From Tupaia tana (Eukaryota > Chordata > Mammalia > Scandentia > Tupaiidae): a stretch of DNA of 64,000 nucleotides. A model generated the notes under the pieces. The model saw only the letters and a program-made list of their open reading frames with translations, made no database searches and was not told where the DNA came from. The stretch spans positions 9,142,236 to 9,206,235 of the forward strand of contig JAKSZU010000003.1 of NCBI GenBank assembly GCA_026018925.1, given 5' to 3'. Positions within the stretch are counted from its first letter, which is position 1, and the number at the start of each line of letters is the position of its first letter. A program made the translations under genes and the position numbers. This document shows, piece by piece, positions 31,959-43,112 of the stretch.

Positions 31959-32683
31959 CACTTAAAAGAAAATCCAGAAGCTGTTGTTCAGAGAAGAGGT
32001 AAGCCAACCAAGCAGGGGAACAGGAGGGGTGCAACATACCGCCCCCCGCCCCTCCTGTCATCAACCTCTGCACACTGAAACCTCGGAGCGGGATAGTGTA
32101 CAGCATCCCTCCTACTCCCTTCTTTCAAATGTTATCTATCAACCGCTTTTTGGGAATACTGCATCGGCCTATCTCTCCCTTCTTGGCCTTGCTGTCACCC
32201 GGGTGTGACCTTTGGTTCTTTATTGGAGGTCTTCTGGCCTCAGTGTGAGCTCCCACCACCCGGAACCCCAGGAATGAGACTCGGACGTCACTCCTCTAAA
32301 AACCACATGTGACATGATGTTGTCCCTAATCAGACAGGCTTATGAAAACACCCAGGGCTTTCCACTGTGACCAGGACATAGAGCCTTGTGGAGGTGTCTG
32401 TGTATGTCCTTGTCTCTCACTCAAGGAGGAAATAAATAAACTGAACAAATTCAGAAAACCCCATAGTGATATTAAAATATAGTCAGTTCAGTATATTAGT
32501 GAGATTTGTGGGTTCGTTGTACAACTGAAAGCTGGCTAGAAAGTACCTAAAACAAAAAACTACTTTTTAAATGTTTTGTGTTGACAAAATACTGTCAGTA
32601 GGATGCAGAGGATGCCCTGTTAGGAGTTAAAATTCAAGACCTACTGCTCAAATATAATTGTTTTGTCTTATGAAGGAGGGAAG
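31959..32683. other. unique intronic DNA
   Basis: 32030-32300 is GC-richer, with CCCGCC and CACCCGG groups, but no family or exon is recognised. Confidence 0.4.
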
Positions 32684-32937
32684 GATTTTTTTTCCAGTTT
32701 ATTTATTGATTTCTTCCACTGAGTCAGTGAGAGAGACCGAGAGAGAGAGAGCGAGAGAACTCACACCACGGCCGTGACGCAGAGACCTACCCCGTCCCCA
32801 CCAATCCTGGATCACTGGCACGCATGCCCACAGAATTCAGGGAGGTCTCCGGACTTGAAGCGGGAGCCTTCTCACGTGGGGCTACCTTGCAAAGCATGTT
32901 TCACTGCTCTACCACAGTCTGGCCCCCGTGATGGCTA
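32684..32937 (-). mobile_element. second tRNA-like SINE family, well preserved
   Basis: Best copy of this family. In sense: GGGGCCAGACTGTGGTAGAG (A-box-like TGGTAGAGCAG), B-box-like GCTTCAAGTCC, CATGCGTGCCAGTGATCCAG, CT-rich linker and GGAAGAAATCAATAAATAAA tail. Confidence 0.88.
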
Positions 32938-33140
32938 TTGGAACGGGCAGCATTGTGTTCTGGAGGCTGGAGTTCTAACCCAGGAAGGCGGACTCAGTAA
33001 CAAACCTCGGATGGCAAACTGCCTGGCTATGCCTGTGTGAATGCAAACCAGATTCATCCATTTCAAGGCTATCCAGTATTTTTTATTAAAAACATATTTT
33101 TGCTTCTTATGAATATTTTATTTTTCAATACTTATGAAGG

Positions 33141-33380
33141 TGGGGCCAGAGGATGGCGCAGCAGGAAAACACCACCCTCTGACCCAAGGGGAGGGTGCCA
33201 GGATTGTGTGCAGAGGCCTTACCTGGGGAACACATGGACCCGTGACTCAGTGGGTGAAGCTGGGGTAAACCTCAGTGTCAGGGCCCTGTTGCGGTGCTAC
33301 AGGCCTCTCTCTCTCTCTTTCTCTCTCTCTCTCCCCCCCACCCCTCTCATGGAAGAAATAAATAAATGAACTTTAAAAAT
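33141..33380 (+). mobile_element. tRNA-like SINE, related third variant
   Basis: GGGGCCAGAGGATGGCGCAG, GACCCGTGACTCAGTGGGTG, GGGCCCTGTTGCGGTGCTAC, a (CT)n linker and CATGGAAGAAATAAATAAAT tail. The tail matches the second family, the head differs. Confidence 0.75.
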
Positions 33381-33710
33381 TATTATTAAACAGACAACAT
33401 AAAAGATAAAGCTCCTGGCTTTATATAGAAGCAAGTGCAATAACTCATGTCAAGAATACAACAGGCTAGCAATATAATATGGTGCCTATATTACCTTTTT
33501 AAGATTAAAAATAGTTTCTCTTTAAAAATTTTATTTCTATGTTTAAGAGGAACTTATGTAATACAAAAGATGATCTTACACAGGCTGTTGCTTTAAAAAT
33601 TAATTATCTGGGATAGAGATTGAAAGAATGTACACATGAAGTTAAAACAATTAGTGTCTAAAATAGCATAGATTTTCCTTTAGAAGACTTGTATCTTCTA
33701 AAATGAAATG
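33381..33710. other. unique AT-rich intronic DNA
   Basis: Nothing recognised. Confidence 0.45.
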
Positions 33711-33895
33711 CTCTCTTTTTGAAAGCCTTCCTGGATTATAATTTTATACTGGCTTTTTTTCTCTATTGCTAGATTGTAACCTTTTTAAGGGTAGAGTCTC
33801 TGGCTCCATGCATACCTGCTTCTTCCCTATTATCTTACTCTATCCTGTTATGCAATAGATGCTTTATAAACGCTTGTTAAATGAATGAAATGCAT
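33711..33895 (+). mobile_element. L2 LINE 3' end
   Basis: GAAAGCCTTCCTGGATTATA, AGATTGTAACCTTTTTAAGG, GTAGAGTCTCTGGCTCC, ATAGATGCTTTATAAACGCT and TTGTTAAATGAATG follow the L2 3' end block order. Confidence 0.7.
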
Positions 33896-34405
33896 GCTGC
33901 TAAAAAATCCACTTGTTCTCCACTAAAATTAATAAAAAAAAGAAAAAAAAAAGACAACGTGAACTGTGGACATCAGATAAGATTCTTGCAGAATTTCTCT
34001 TTTGACAGAATCTACCATAATGAGAAGAAGGAATTAACATGTTTCTGACCTGGCGAACAAGCTCAGAGTGTCTGTTTCAACAAAGGTGGGCCAGCCTGAC
34101 CTCCCACAGCCTGTGCCATTGTTCTCCTTATCTACCTCACACTGGACTGTCACCTTCAGATTTCAAGTGGTGGCACAGGAGAGTAATGTGCAGATGATTT
34201 TAAGAAGAAAGAAATATGGTTGAATTCTATAAAAATTGCTTATTGTGGAATTTAAAAACAAAATTTCAGAGCTCATAATTTAAATATTTATTGGATGTTA
34301 CAGTAGGTAACATATAGTATTTCATTCTTTTAACATGAGTATAGTTACATACATAAAAGAACCTATGAAGACTTGGTTCGTTTCTTTTTTAAAACTGTAT
34401 TTGTT
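33896..34405. other. unique intronic DNA
   Basis: Nothing recognised. Confidence 0.45.
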
Positions 34406-34659
34406 GGGACCAGTAGATGGTGTAATGGTTACATCACTGGACTCCCACATGACAAACCATAGTTCAAGTCCCAAACCCAGTGGCTTGAAACTCACACCAG
34501 GTATGTGTGTATGCATCCCCAAAATCCCAAGAGGAAAATGGAGGAGAAGGGATTGTGGTGTAGCCATCCCCTCTGGGGAGTGATTTCTCACTTGCTGTCT
34601 TTGTGTCTCAGTCTCTCTGGCAAGTGCACACACCATAAAAAAATCTCTAAAAAACAAAT
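34406..34659 (+). mobile_element. tRNA-derived SINE, full type
   Basis: GGGACCAGTAGATGGTGTAA to CACCATAAAAAAATCTCTAA. Target-site duplication TGTATTTGTT (34396) and TGCATTTGTT (34659). Confidence 0.92.
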
Positions 34660-34847
34660 GCATTTGTTAGTTTGTTTTACTCATGTCACATTGTATACAT
34701 ACAGCAAAATAGCACACTGAACTCTATTAATGTAATGTGTACAACTATTATTTGTCCATCAAAAATAGTATAAAGAAGTATTTAAAAACTGGACTTGCTT
34801 TCAAATAAAAGAAGTGAAAGTGAAAGTAGGCGGTATCTCTTAATTTT

Positions 34848-35071
34848 TTCTTTTTTAACTTCCAGAGCATGCATGCACTCACCAGAAAGAGAGAGGGAGA
34901 AAGCATCTTCTCAATGGGGCAAGATCACGGTGCCATCCCTTTTCCTCCATTTCTCAAAATATCATGATTTGAGACATACATCCTTGGCATGTTTTCAAGC
35001 TACAGGGGTTGGGATTTGAACCATAGCTGGCAAGGTGGAGTTCAACTCCCTTAACCACTGTGAAACAGGCC
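34848..35071 (-). mobile_element. tRNA-derived SINE, old
   Basis: CAGAGCATGCATGCACTCAC, CCATCCCTTTTCCTCCATTT, CATGTTTTCAAGCTACAGGG, CCCTTAACCACTGTGAAACAG. Confidence 0.75.
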
Positions 35072-35085
35072 AGTATTTCTTTCTT

Positions 35086-35300
35086 TTTAAAATTAATGAA
35101 TTTATTCCTTCCATGAGACAGATGAATACCTGTGAGGATCCTCATGTGTAATCTACACTCGTCCCAGCCAGCCAGAATCCTGGGCATGCATGTACACTCC
35201 AGGCATGCACAGGGAGACCTGGGACACAGACTCGGGCCCTTCCCATGGTCCCCAGCATCTCTGAACATGGCACTGCCTTTGCACCACTGTAGTTGGCCTC
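35086..35300 (-). mobile_element. second tRNA-like SINE family
   Basis: AATGAATTTATTCCTTCCAT tail side, CCAGCCAGCCAGAATCCTGG, CAGGCATGCACAGGGAGACC, CTTTGCACCACTGTAGTTGG head side. Confidence 0.8.
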
Positions 35301-35459
35301 TTCAAAGTCCTACTTACAGATACAAGGAATCTATAACTGTCTCACACTTTAAAAAGATTATATATAGGCCAGTCAGCTTTATGGTATTAAGGAAGTTAGA
35401 TCCCACATGGCCAACAAGTGGTCTCAGTCCCGGACATGGCAGCTTTAAAAACACACTGG

Positions 35460-35463
<4 letters not shown>

Positions 35464-35510
<47 letters not shown>
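35464..35510. repeat. (TG)n microsatellite
   Basis: About 23 TG units in the body of a full SINE, where other copies have only GTGTGCGTGTGCG. Confidence 0.95.
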
Positions 35511-35598
35511 TGCACCCAGAATCCTGAAAGGAGGAGGAGACAGAGGAGAGAGTATTATAGTGTGCCCCCCCCCATTAGGGGATGCTTTCTCACTTTTC

Positions 35599-35655
<57 letters not shown>
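35599..35655. repeat. (CT)n microsatellite
   Basis: About 28 units in the CT linker of the same SINE. Confidence 0.95.
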
Positions 35656-35656
<1 letters not shown>

Positions 35657-35712
35657 TTTCTCTGTCTCTTCCTGGTGAGTGCACACACCCTCTGGCAAAT
35701 GAAAAAAAAAAA

Positions 35713-36385
35713 ACAACAACAAAAAACCTGCTAAGCATCATACACAGCAACTTGCACTTCTCAAAATCTGCACCTTACAATGGCCATTTTTATTTTTTAT
35801 TTTTTTGCCTGAAAATGACATAAAATTTCTTTAAAAACGTTGGCACAGGTAGAGAACAGATATAAAATAGTAAACTCTTTCTTTGAAGGGCAAAAGCAAC
35901 AGCTGCCTTTCCCATGTTCCTCTTGGGCTGTTTCTGCTCTCTCTATCCCTAAATTTAAATAACATGGCAAGGGTCTGAAGGCTCTATTCCTTTACATGGA
36001 AGTTACTGTAAGGCCAAGAATCCGCACTTCACTGTGGAAGTAGGGATGGGATAAGTTTGTTAAACAATCTCTACAAATTGACTAAAGTTGTGATTAATGT
36101 TCTCTATCCCAAAGATAACAAGCTGGTGGATTTTATCATACAAAGCTGAATCACTGAACATCAACTATGTAATCTAGATATAACTAAATAGAACATGCAA
36201 AGTGACTATCACTATGAGGTATCAATATAGTTTGATAAAGTTCTTTAGTTAGAAAAATATATATGTGTCCCAAGAAGAGTCTTTATTTGGTTATCTTCTA
36301 ATTTGAAGAAAAACCTTTGGCAAAAATTCACAAACATGAAATTCAAATCATGCCACAATGAATCTAAATATTTGGTTACGGACAG
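35713..36385. other. unique AT-rich intronic DNA
   Basis: Nothing recognised. Confidence 0.45.
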
Positions 36386-36835
36386 AATGATACAACAGTC
36401 ATCTCTAGCTGTGGGGGCTATGCTCCAGGACCCCTAATGGATGCCTGGAACCACAGACAGTAGAGAACCTTATATACAGTATTTTTTCCCATGTGATAAT
36501 GTGTCAGACTAAGTGCCTAACTGGCAGCAGTCTATACAGGGTGGATACACTGGCAACAGTCTATAAAGCATGGATACATTGGCAGGATTGTCTATACAGC
36601 CTGGACACACTGCCAGGAGTCTACACAGCATGGATACATTGGCAGGAGTCTATACAGCGTGGATACATTGGACAAAGAGATGATGCACATCCCAGGTGGG
36701 ATGAACCAGGACAGTGCAGATTGCTTGCAATTTAAAACTTATAAATTTTTTATTTCTGGAAATTTCCAAGTATTATTTTCAGAACATGGTTGGCCTTGTG
36801 TAACTGAAACTAGGGATAAGGTTGGACAACAGTTA
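36386..36835. mobile_element. Tigger-like (TcMar) non-autonomous DNA transposon
   Basis: Starts ACAACAGTCATCTCTAGCTG, GGGGGCTATGCTCCAGGACC, CCTAATGGATGCCTGGAACC; ends CAATTTAAAACTTATAAATT, TTTATTTCTGGAAATTTCC, GTGTAACTGAAACTAGGGAT and GACAACAGTTAA. These blocks and the CAGT-type inverted ends with TA at the flanks fit a MER/Tigger miniature element. The middle has been taken over by a minisatellite. No transposase frame. Confidence 0.65.
36523..36670. repeat. 29-31 bp minisatellite, five units
   Basis: Five units of the type GGCAGGAGTCTATACAGC + GTGGATACATT, at 36523, 36552, 36581, 36612 and about 36641, differing at a few bases. It is confined to the interior of the Tigger-like element. Confidence 0.92.
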
Positions 36836-36914
36836 AATACATTTCCTGTATATTTTCTTGATGGAAATGTGTTATCGTAGGCATCCTCCAGAAAGTTTAA
36901 AATTTAGGTCGATC

Positions 36915-37180
36915 GGGACCAGCAGTTAGCGTAATGGCTATGTCGCTGGACTCCCATGTAGTCGACCACAGTTCGAGTCCCGGACCCGGCGGCTTAAACT
37001 CACGCCGGGCGCGTGTGCGTGTGTGCCCAAGATCCCGAGAGGAGAATGGAGGAGAAGGGATTGAGGCGTGGCCATCCCCCCTGGGGGGTGATTTCTCGCT
37101 TTCTATCTCTCTGTCTCTCTCTGTCTGTCTGGCGAGTGCACGCGCCCTATAGCAAAAACCTCTCCAAAAAAGAAAAAAAA
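36915..37180 (+). mobile_element. young tRNA-derived SINE, full type
   Basis: Near-clean copy: GGGACCAGCAGTTAGCGTAA, GACTCCCATGTAGTCGACCA, GGTTCGAGTCC-type B box (AGTTCGAGTCCCGG), CACGCCGGGCGCGTGTGCGT, CCCTATAGCAAAAACCTCTC. Target-site duplication AATTTAGGTCGAT (36901) and AATTTAGGTCAAT (37181). Confidence 0.97.
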
Positions 37181-38281
37181 AATTTAGGTCAATGTAAACA
37201 TAGAAAACATAGTAGAACATACACACACACCTGTACCTGCACACACACACACAATTTTTACTATATGTTTGTAGACAAATTACTACAAAATGAATATCCA
37301 GGCCAATGAAGAAATTCTGAGCTAGAGAAGTGGGATGTGGGCTTTACATGATCAATAAACTGGGGAAAAACTGTTCAATCCTGAAGTGCAGGAGCAGGAT
37401 CCGTTACAGTGGAGGACAGACCGAGGAGTCCCTGCCGGCTGTTTCCAGCAGTCATGACCCCCTAGCTCTTGCAGTGAAACCAGACCAAAGAAAACGAAGG
37501 GGAAGTTTTGCTGAGCTGTGTAAGACAGTGATTCTGGGGCATACTGTTCGTACTTTCCACTAAACAATAAGAAACAACAGAACTAAAATGGTTACATGGG
37601 ACTTAGAGGGTAGCTGAAATGGTCAAAAGAATATGAAATCTGTCATTTAAGAATAAGAGAATTTTGAAAAATATTAATCTTAGCACAAAAAAGACAAAAT
37701 AATGAGAGAAAATATGGTAGCATAGTCATACCCAAAAATTTATTCTTTAATGTTTTGCTGTCAATGGACGGTGTCCTTTGTGGTGTGCTAGACAGTTCTT
37801 CTTCAACCTTTTACAGGTCAAAAATCTATCTATGTTTGATGAAGGGAAATAAGATACTCTTATCAAATTTTCAAGAGAATAAAGCTCAAAAGTATAACCA
37901 AGAAAATATGTGATATGCCTGAGGCAATATTTGAAGATAATAAAAACCACGAAAAGGACAAACATAACACAATCAAGTCTGGTGAATATAAGTAAATATC
38001 TTAAAGTTTCAAAGTGAATTAAATCAGTAGTAGGAGGGAAGAATGTTTCAAGAATATCTTAAGTTGGAAAAGTGTGGATTTTTTGACTCTAGTTCACTGT
38101 GAGATACAGCATGTATAAATGTGAAAATACATGACAACATTACTTTGACTTTAGAATGAATTATTAGAAATAAAATTTGTATATGAAGGGAAAAATAATA
38201 GTCCTACTATATTTTATAATGATCAGGATTGGATGGCCTAAAAATCATGCTATACAAAATTCTAGCCAAATACAACAACAA

Positions 38282-38316
<35 letters not shown>

Positions 38317-39020
38317 TTAATGAATATATTAAATTTTAATCAGACCTTTGGAATAATGTATCGTGTAATTAAAAACAACAATGAGGGGGGTATGTACGGT
38401 TACTATCACGGCAGACCAGGGTCTCAGACTCGTGGGTGTTCATTAACTTGAGGAATGCCTTATATATCATGTAATCATCTCAGGATACACAACAAAAATT
38501 TGTATCTGTAAGCCTGGGGTACTGATTGGTTCTAATGACAAAATACTGAAAAATAGAAACAAACCATAAGTTAATAACAATATTTCTGAGAATACAGAGC
38601 CACATTTTCCTTTGTCACTCAGATTAGCATTCTCTGACTGACCTGTGCCCTATGTCAAGCCTTTCTGTTTTTCCAGGTTTATGCTGGGACGAGGGAGCTG
38701 TTCAATAGGCTTCTGTGAATAGGTTTTACCTCCACATCCCTTGGCCCAGGTAAAAACACTTTAAAAAGCAATATTGTTTAGAAAACTGGTGTTGATGGCA
38801 TAATACTCTTGGGTCATTATAGAAAACAGGAGTTGTACTGTGCTAGCCTATTGATCTACCTTCCTGTCAAACTGGGCCTCTTTTTATTTACAGTATATGA
38901 ATAACACAAATGCACTGAGATTGTAGCACCCTGCAGAGGACTAGCACTCTTCTTCAGATGACAGCTTTAAGTGGGTCAGCTCTAGTAAATGAGAACTCCA
39001 TAAAAGAAAGAAGCCTGACT
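37181..39020. other. unique AT-rich intronic DNA with (TA)n at 38283-38313
   Basis: No exon or repeat family identified apart from a (TA)n microsatellite. A short open frame at 37330-37563 has no known domain. Confidence 0.45.
38283..38313. repeat. (TA)n microsatellite
   Basis: About 15 pure TA units in unique DNA. Confidence 0.95.
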
Positions 39021-39118
39021 GGGACCAGCAGATGCCATAGTGGTTATGGCACTGGACTCCCACATAGCCAACCGGGGTTTGAGTCCTGGACCTGGTGGCC
39101 TGAAAATCATGCCAGGTG
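39021..39118 (+). mobile_element. tRNA-derived SINE, 5' half only
   Basis: GGGACCAGCAGATGCCATAG through GGTTTGAGTCCTGGACCTGG to AATCATGCCAGGTG, then abruptly unrelated DNA (GATCTGTTCCGGTGAAGGCC), so the 3' half was removed. Confidence 0.88.
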
Positions 39119-39217
39119 ATCTGTTCCGGTGAAGGCCCTTGCCATATGGCAGACTGCTTGCGCCTGGAAGGCTGTGCGGTGGAGACACATAGCTGATCCC
39201 CTCTCCCACTTGCCTTT

Positions 39218-39478
39218 TTTTTTTTTTTTTTTTTTTTTTGAGAGGTTTTTGCTATAGGGCACGTGCGCTCGCCAGAGAGACAGAGATAGAAAGTGAGAAA
39301 TCACTCCCCAGAGGGGATGGCCATGCCGCAATCCCTTCTCCTCCATTCTCCTCTCGTGATCTTGGGGACGCAAGCACACACGCCCGGCATGAGTTTTAAG
39401 TCACCGGGTCCGGGACGCGAACCGCAGTCGACTACGTGGGAGTCCAGCAACATGGCCATTATGCTAACTGCTGGTCCC
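39218..39478 (-). mobile_element. young tRNA-derived SINE inside LINE-1 5' region
   Basis: Exact 17-bp target-site duplication CTCTCCCACTTGCCTTT at 39201-39217 and 39479-39495. Body GTTTTTGCTATAGGGCACGT to ATGCTAACTGCTGGTCCCC. Confidence 0.97.
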
Positions 39479-39827
39479 CTCTCCCACTTGCCTTTGAACT
39501 CTCAGGTATGTTTATTGGGACTGAGCTGCAAAGAGACTATAGCTTATCCCCTGCCACATGCTCCTGAATTCTAAGACTTCAGTGTTTTCTGAAGCATGTG
39601 GTGAACTTCTATCTTCCTGAATTAAAGCTCAACAGCTCAATCACAGGTACACCTGCTCTCTAGAAAATGGGAGGAATTTGAATCACCCAAGACCATTGAC
39701 AACAGTGTAGGTTGCTGGTGAACATCAGGGAGGTAGAGAAGCAGGGAGATCAATCACCTGCTCCCATGAGCCCTTGAAAGCTCAGAATTAACTCGAAGAA
39801 TTTAGGGAGGAACATATAAATCACCAG

Positions 39828-40770
39828 ATGACTAGAAACCGTTATGGAGGCACAAGAAGTATGAGCAACCCAGAAAATATCTCTGTCCCAAGGGAAAACA
39901 TCAGTTCTTCTTCATCCACAGATCACACAATGAAACTCATGGAAACTTCAGATAAATAATTCAAAATATTTATAGTGATGAAATTAATAAGATGAAAGAG
40001 TAAAGAGACAATGAGTTTCAGGAGATGAGGAAGTTTTTCCACAATTTGAAAGAAGAAATAGACACCATAAAAAAGAATCAAATGGAATGGTTAGTGATGA
40101 AGACTGTGATACAGGAAATTAAAACCTCTCTCGAAAGTATTCAAAGCAGATTAGATCACACAGAAGATAGAATCTCAAATGCAGAAGACAAAACCTTTAA
40201 ACTAGAAAAAAATATCAAAAATACTGAGTAAATAATGAAGAAAAATGAGGACAACCTACAAGAAATACTAGATACCATTAAGTGCTCAAACATCCAGACT
40301 ATTGGTATCCCAGAAGGTGAAGAAAATATTAAGGGGATTGATAATCTATTCCATGAAATCCTGGAAGAAAACATTCCAAACCTAGAAAGGCATTCAAATA
40401 TCCAAACCCAAGAAATACAAAGGACCCAAAGAGAATCAACCCAAGAAGATCTTATCTAAGGCACATTATAGCCAAGACTGGTCAAAACCACAAAGACGAG
40501 ATACTAAAATTGGCAAGAGGGAAATGTAAATTACTTACAAAGGTTATTCCATTAGTTTAACATTGGACCGCTCATTGGAAAAAATGCAAGCAAGGAAAAA
40601 AATTGGGAAATTTAGTCAAAATATGAAGTAAAAAGCAATTTCAACCAATATTACTATATCCAGAAAGATTATCTTTCAGATGGGAAAGAAAAATAATGTT
40701 CTCAGATAAACAAAACCTGAAAGAATTTACCAAGAAATTCTGAAGGGGTGCTATTCCAGGAAAACTAAAG
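39828..40770 (+). pseudogene. LINE-1 ORF1 pseudogene
   Basis: Opens ATGACTAGAAACCG, the same start as the uninterrupted ORF1 at 50674, and keeps the coiled-coil part (KEEIDTIKKNQMEWL), the RRM motif IGIPEGEENIKGIDNLFHEI (near 40300) and the end FSDKQNLKEFT. There are stops and frameshifts, for example after METSDK near 39955 and at 40228. ORF1p normally trimerises by the coiled coil and binds element RNA; this copy cannot make it. Confidence 0.9.
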
Positions 40771-40810
40771 TCAGACAGAGAGATATAAGAGAACAAAAAA
40801 CAACCAAGAA

Positions 40811-41520
40811 AATGGCTCACTTAATGATAGGAACATGTCTGGAAATATCGATAATAATGTTGAATGCTAATGGACTTAAAATCTCTGATCAAGAGACACA
40901 GACTGGCTCAATGGCTTAAAAAAAAAAGAAAAGAAAAGAAACCCTCTATCTGTTGCCTATAGGAAATGGACCTTATGGATAGAGACATACATAGACTAAA
41001 AGTTAAGGGGTGGAAAAAGGTATTCCATCAAAATGGAAATCATAAAAGGGCTGGAGTAATGATACTGATTTCAGACAAAATGTGTTTTACAACAAAAACT
41101 CTAAGAGGAGACAAAGAAGGGCATTACATAGTATTAAAAGGGGTAATTCATCAAGAAGAAATAACATTTATAAATATCTATGCACCCAACTCTACGCTAT
41201 TGGTGTTAATGTAAATTAGTATAGCCATTAGGGAAACTATATGAGGGTTCTTCAAAACACTGGAAATCGAACTACCAGATAATCTGGCAATCCTATTACC
41301 AGGTATATGTTCAACAGAAAGGAAATCTATGTGTCAACAGTATACAGGCACTCCCTTGTTTACTGCATTACTATTCAATAGCTAAGATACAGAAGCAACC
41401 CAGGTGTCTCGTAAGAGAAGAATGGATAAAGAAAATGTAGTGTGTACATACAGTAGAATATTATTCAGACATAAAAAGAATCATATCCTTTCATTTGTGG
41501 CAACATAGCCATAATTTGAC
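40811..41520 (+). pseudogene. LINE-1 ORF2 pseudogene, ends joined
   Basis: The endonuclease part is recognisable (KGWKKVFHQNGNHKRAGVMI, ISDKMCFTTKTLRGDKEGHY, INIYAPN) up to 41205, then the sequence continues in the last third of ORF2. The reverse-transcriptase region is absent. Frames are broken. Confidence 0.85.
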
Positions 41521-41530
41521 TAGGAATGAT

Positions 41531-42073
41531 TAGCTGTGAGCCTCTCTGGCTCTGAATCACCATTATTATACAATGTGCTCTCTTTTTAGAACTAATGTGC
41601 ATTCTTGCTTTATTTTAATTTTATATTTGAACCGTATTGAATAGGGATCAACCATTTTTATTTTTTGTATTCCTTCAGTCTAGACATTTGATTTATACAT
41701 GATAGGAAAACAGTGATGTGTAAAGTAATAATAAATTGAAAAATAATACATTAATACTAATATGATAGTATCTGATATTGACAACTTCATCTATTACACA
41801 AAACACATTTAAAATTTAACCTACAAAAGAAAAGTTAGTTGGATACTGATGCAAGTTCTTATTTTTAAATTTGTGTGTGTTTTGAATTTTGTTGTAAAAT
41901 AATTTAATAATATTCCCAGCTTGTGAAACATTTAGGAATAAGAAACTCCCCATATATTCAGTCAATTAATATCATATGCTTTTTTTGAGGGTCAGAATAT
42001 CAAACAACACATTAGACATGCCCAAGGAGAGAGCAATACATTTGGGAACAGGAACATTATAAATGCATTTTTA
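41531..42073. other. unique AT-rich intronic DNA
   Basis: Nothing recognised. Confidence 0.45.
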
Positions 42074-42335
42074 GAAGCCAACAGGTGTTACCATGGTTAA
42101 GACATTTGACTCCCCCATGACTGACTGCAGTTCGAGTCCCAGATCTGACAGGTTGAAAATAGGTTGAAAATCATGCCGGGAACATGCGTGTGCATGCCCA
42201 AAATCCAAAGAGGAAGATGGAGGAGAAGAGATTGCAGCATGGCCATCCCCAGGGGGTGTTTTCTCATTCTCTCTCTCTCTCTCATTGTCTGTCTCTCGGG
42301 CAAACACATACACCCAATCTAAAATCGGAAGGGAA
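42074..42335 (+). mobile_element. tRNA-derived SINE, with an 11-bp tandem duplication
   Basis: AAGCCAACAGGTGTTACCAT, B box AGTTCGAGTCCCAG, then AGGTTGAAAAT repeated twice, GGAACATGCGTGTGCATGCC, CCCAGGGGGTGTTTTCTC, CACCCAATCTAAAATC. Confidence 0.87.
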
Positions 42336-42589
42336 AAAAATGGGATTCCTGTCAGTCAAGAAAATTAGCAGATTCTTTACATAAGCAAGCAAACAAACAA
42401 CACATAAAACTGTGTATGTTTAGGATACATGGTGTGGTGTGGTTGATTGAGGGAGGGGGCTACAGGACAAAAAACTAGGTAAATAGGTGTCTTTCTGGGA
42501 TTCAATTTTCAAGAAAGAAAGTGGGTTTGTCTCTCAGCTCTATATCTGGTTGGAAAATTCTGTACCAAACTACTTTAAACGTTACTTTT

Positions 42590-42806
42590 TAAGAAAAATT
42601 TATTTCTTCCATGAGAGCAAGAAAAACAGAGCCAGAGAGACACAGAGAAATAGGCTTCCCCAGCAGGGTCACAATTCACCTCAAGTCCCAGCTGGTCTAG
42701 ATCATAAGTACGCACACTTGGCATGCTTAGAGTGGTCCTGGCATGTGAACATAGGACCTTTCCCATATATGTCTACTTGCATTACAACTGTGCCACTACT
42801 TGGTCT
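42590..42806 (-). mobile_element. second tRNA-like SINE family
   Basis: AAGAAAAATTTATTTCTTCC tail side, CAGAGAGACACAGAGAAATA, CTTGGCATGCTTAGAGTGGT, CAACTGTGCCACTACTTGG head side. Confidence 0.8.
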
Positions 42807-42858
42807 ATGACTAGTACTTCCATTGGATTTTGTGTGGACTATTAAAAGGGGTTAATAA

Positions 42859-43112
42859 GGGACCAGCAGCTGGAGTAAGGACCATGTTGCTGGACTCCCA
42901 TATAGTCGACCCTGGTTAAGTCCAGTACCTAACAGCTTAAACTAACGCTGGGCATGTGTGCGTATGTGTCCAGGATCCCAAGAGGAGAATGGAGGAGAAG
43001 GGATTGCGGTGTGGCCATCCACCTGGGGGGTGATTTCTCGCTTTCTGTCTCTTTGTCTCTGTCTTTCTGGCAAGTGCACGTGCTCTTTAGCAAACACCTC
43101 TCAAAAAACAAA
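42859..43112 (+). mobile_element. tRNA-derived SINE, full type
   Basis: GGGACCAGCAGCTGGAGTAA to TGCTCTTTAGCAAACACCTC. The B box is damaged (TGGTTAAGTCC). Confidence 0.9.

Larger units (their letters stand above)
35365..35712 (+). mobile_element. tRNA-derived SINE with two expanded microsatellites
   Basis: ATAGGCCAGTCAGCTTTATG, GTCTCAGTCCCGGACATGGC, a (TG)n run at 35464-35510, AATCCTGAAAGGAGGAGGAG, CCATTAGGGGATGCTTTCTC, a (CT)n run at 35599-35655, and CCCTCTGGCAAATG plus A run. The length is about 100 bp above normal because of the two tracts. Confidence 0.88.
39119..41530 (+). mobile_element. LINE-1, internally deleted and decayed
   Basis: Probable 5' UTR (39119-39827, split by a SINE), ORF1 relic (39828-40770), ORF2 amino-terminal relic (40811-41205), then a direct jump to the ORF2 carboxy-terminal region (41206-41520: TAATGTAAATTAGTATAGCC, AATGGATAAAGAAAATGTAG, AATATTATTCAGACATAAAA). 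About 3 kb of ORF2 is missing at 41205. The 5' limit is inferred. Confidence 0.85.

Noticed and set aside
31540-32106. 188-codon open frame on the minus strand
   Set aside because: It runs antisense through a LINE-1 3' UTR fragment and unique DNA, with hydrophobic low-complexity translation and no recognised domain.
36523-36670. CRISPR-like array of five repeats
   Set aside because: Repeats are adjacent without spacers and vary, in a mammalian intron; it is a minisatellite.
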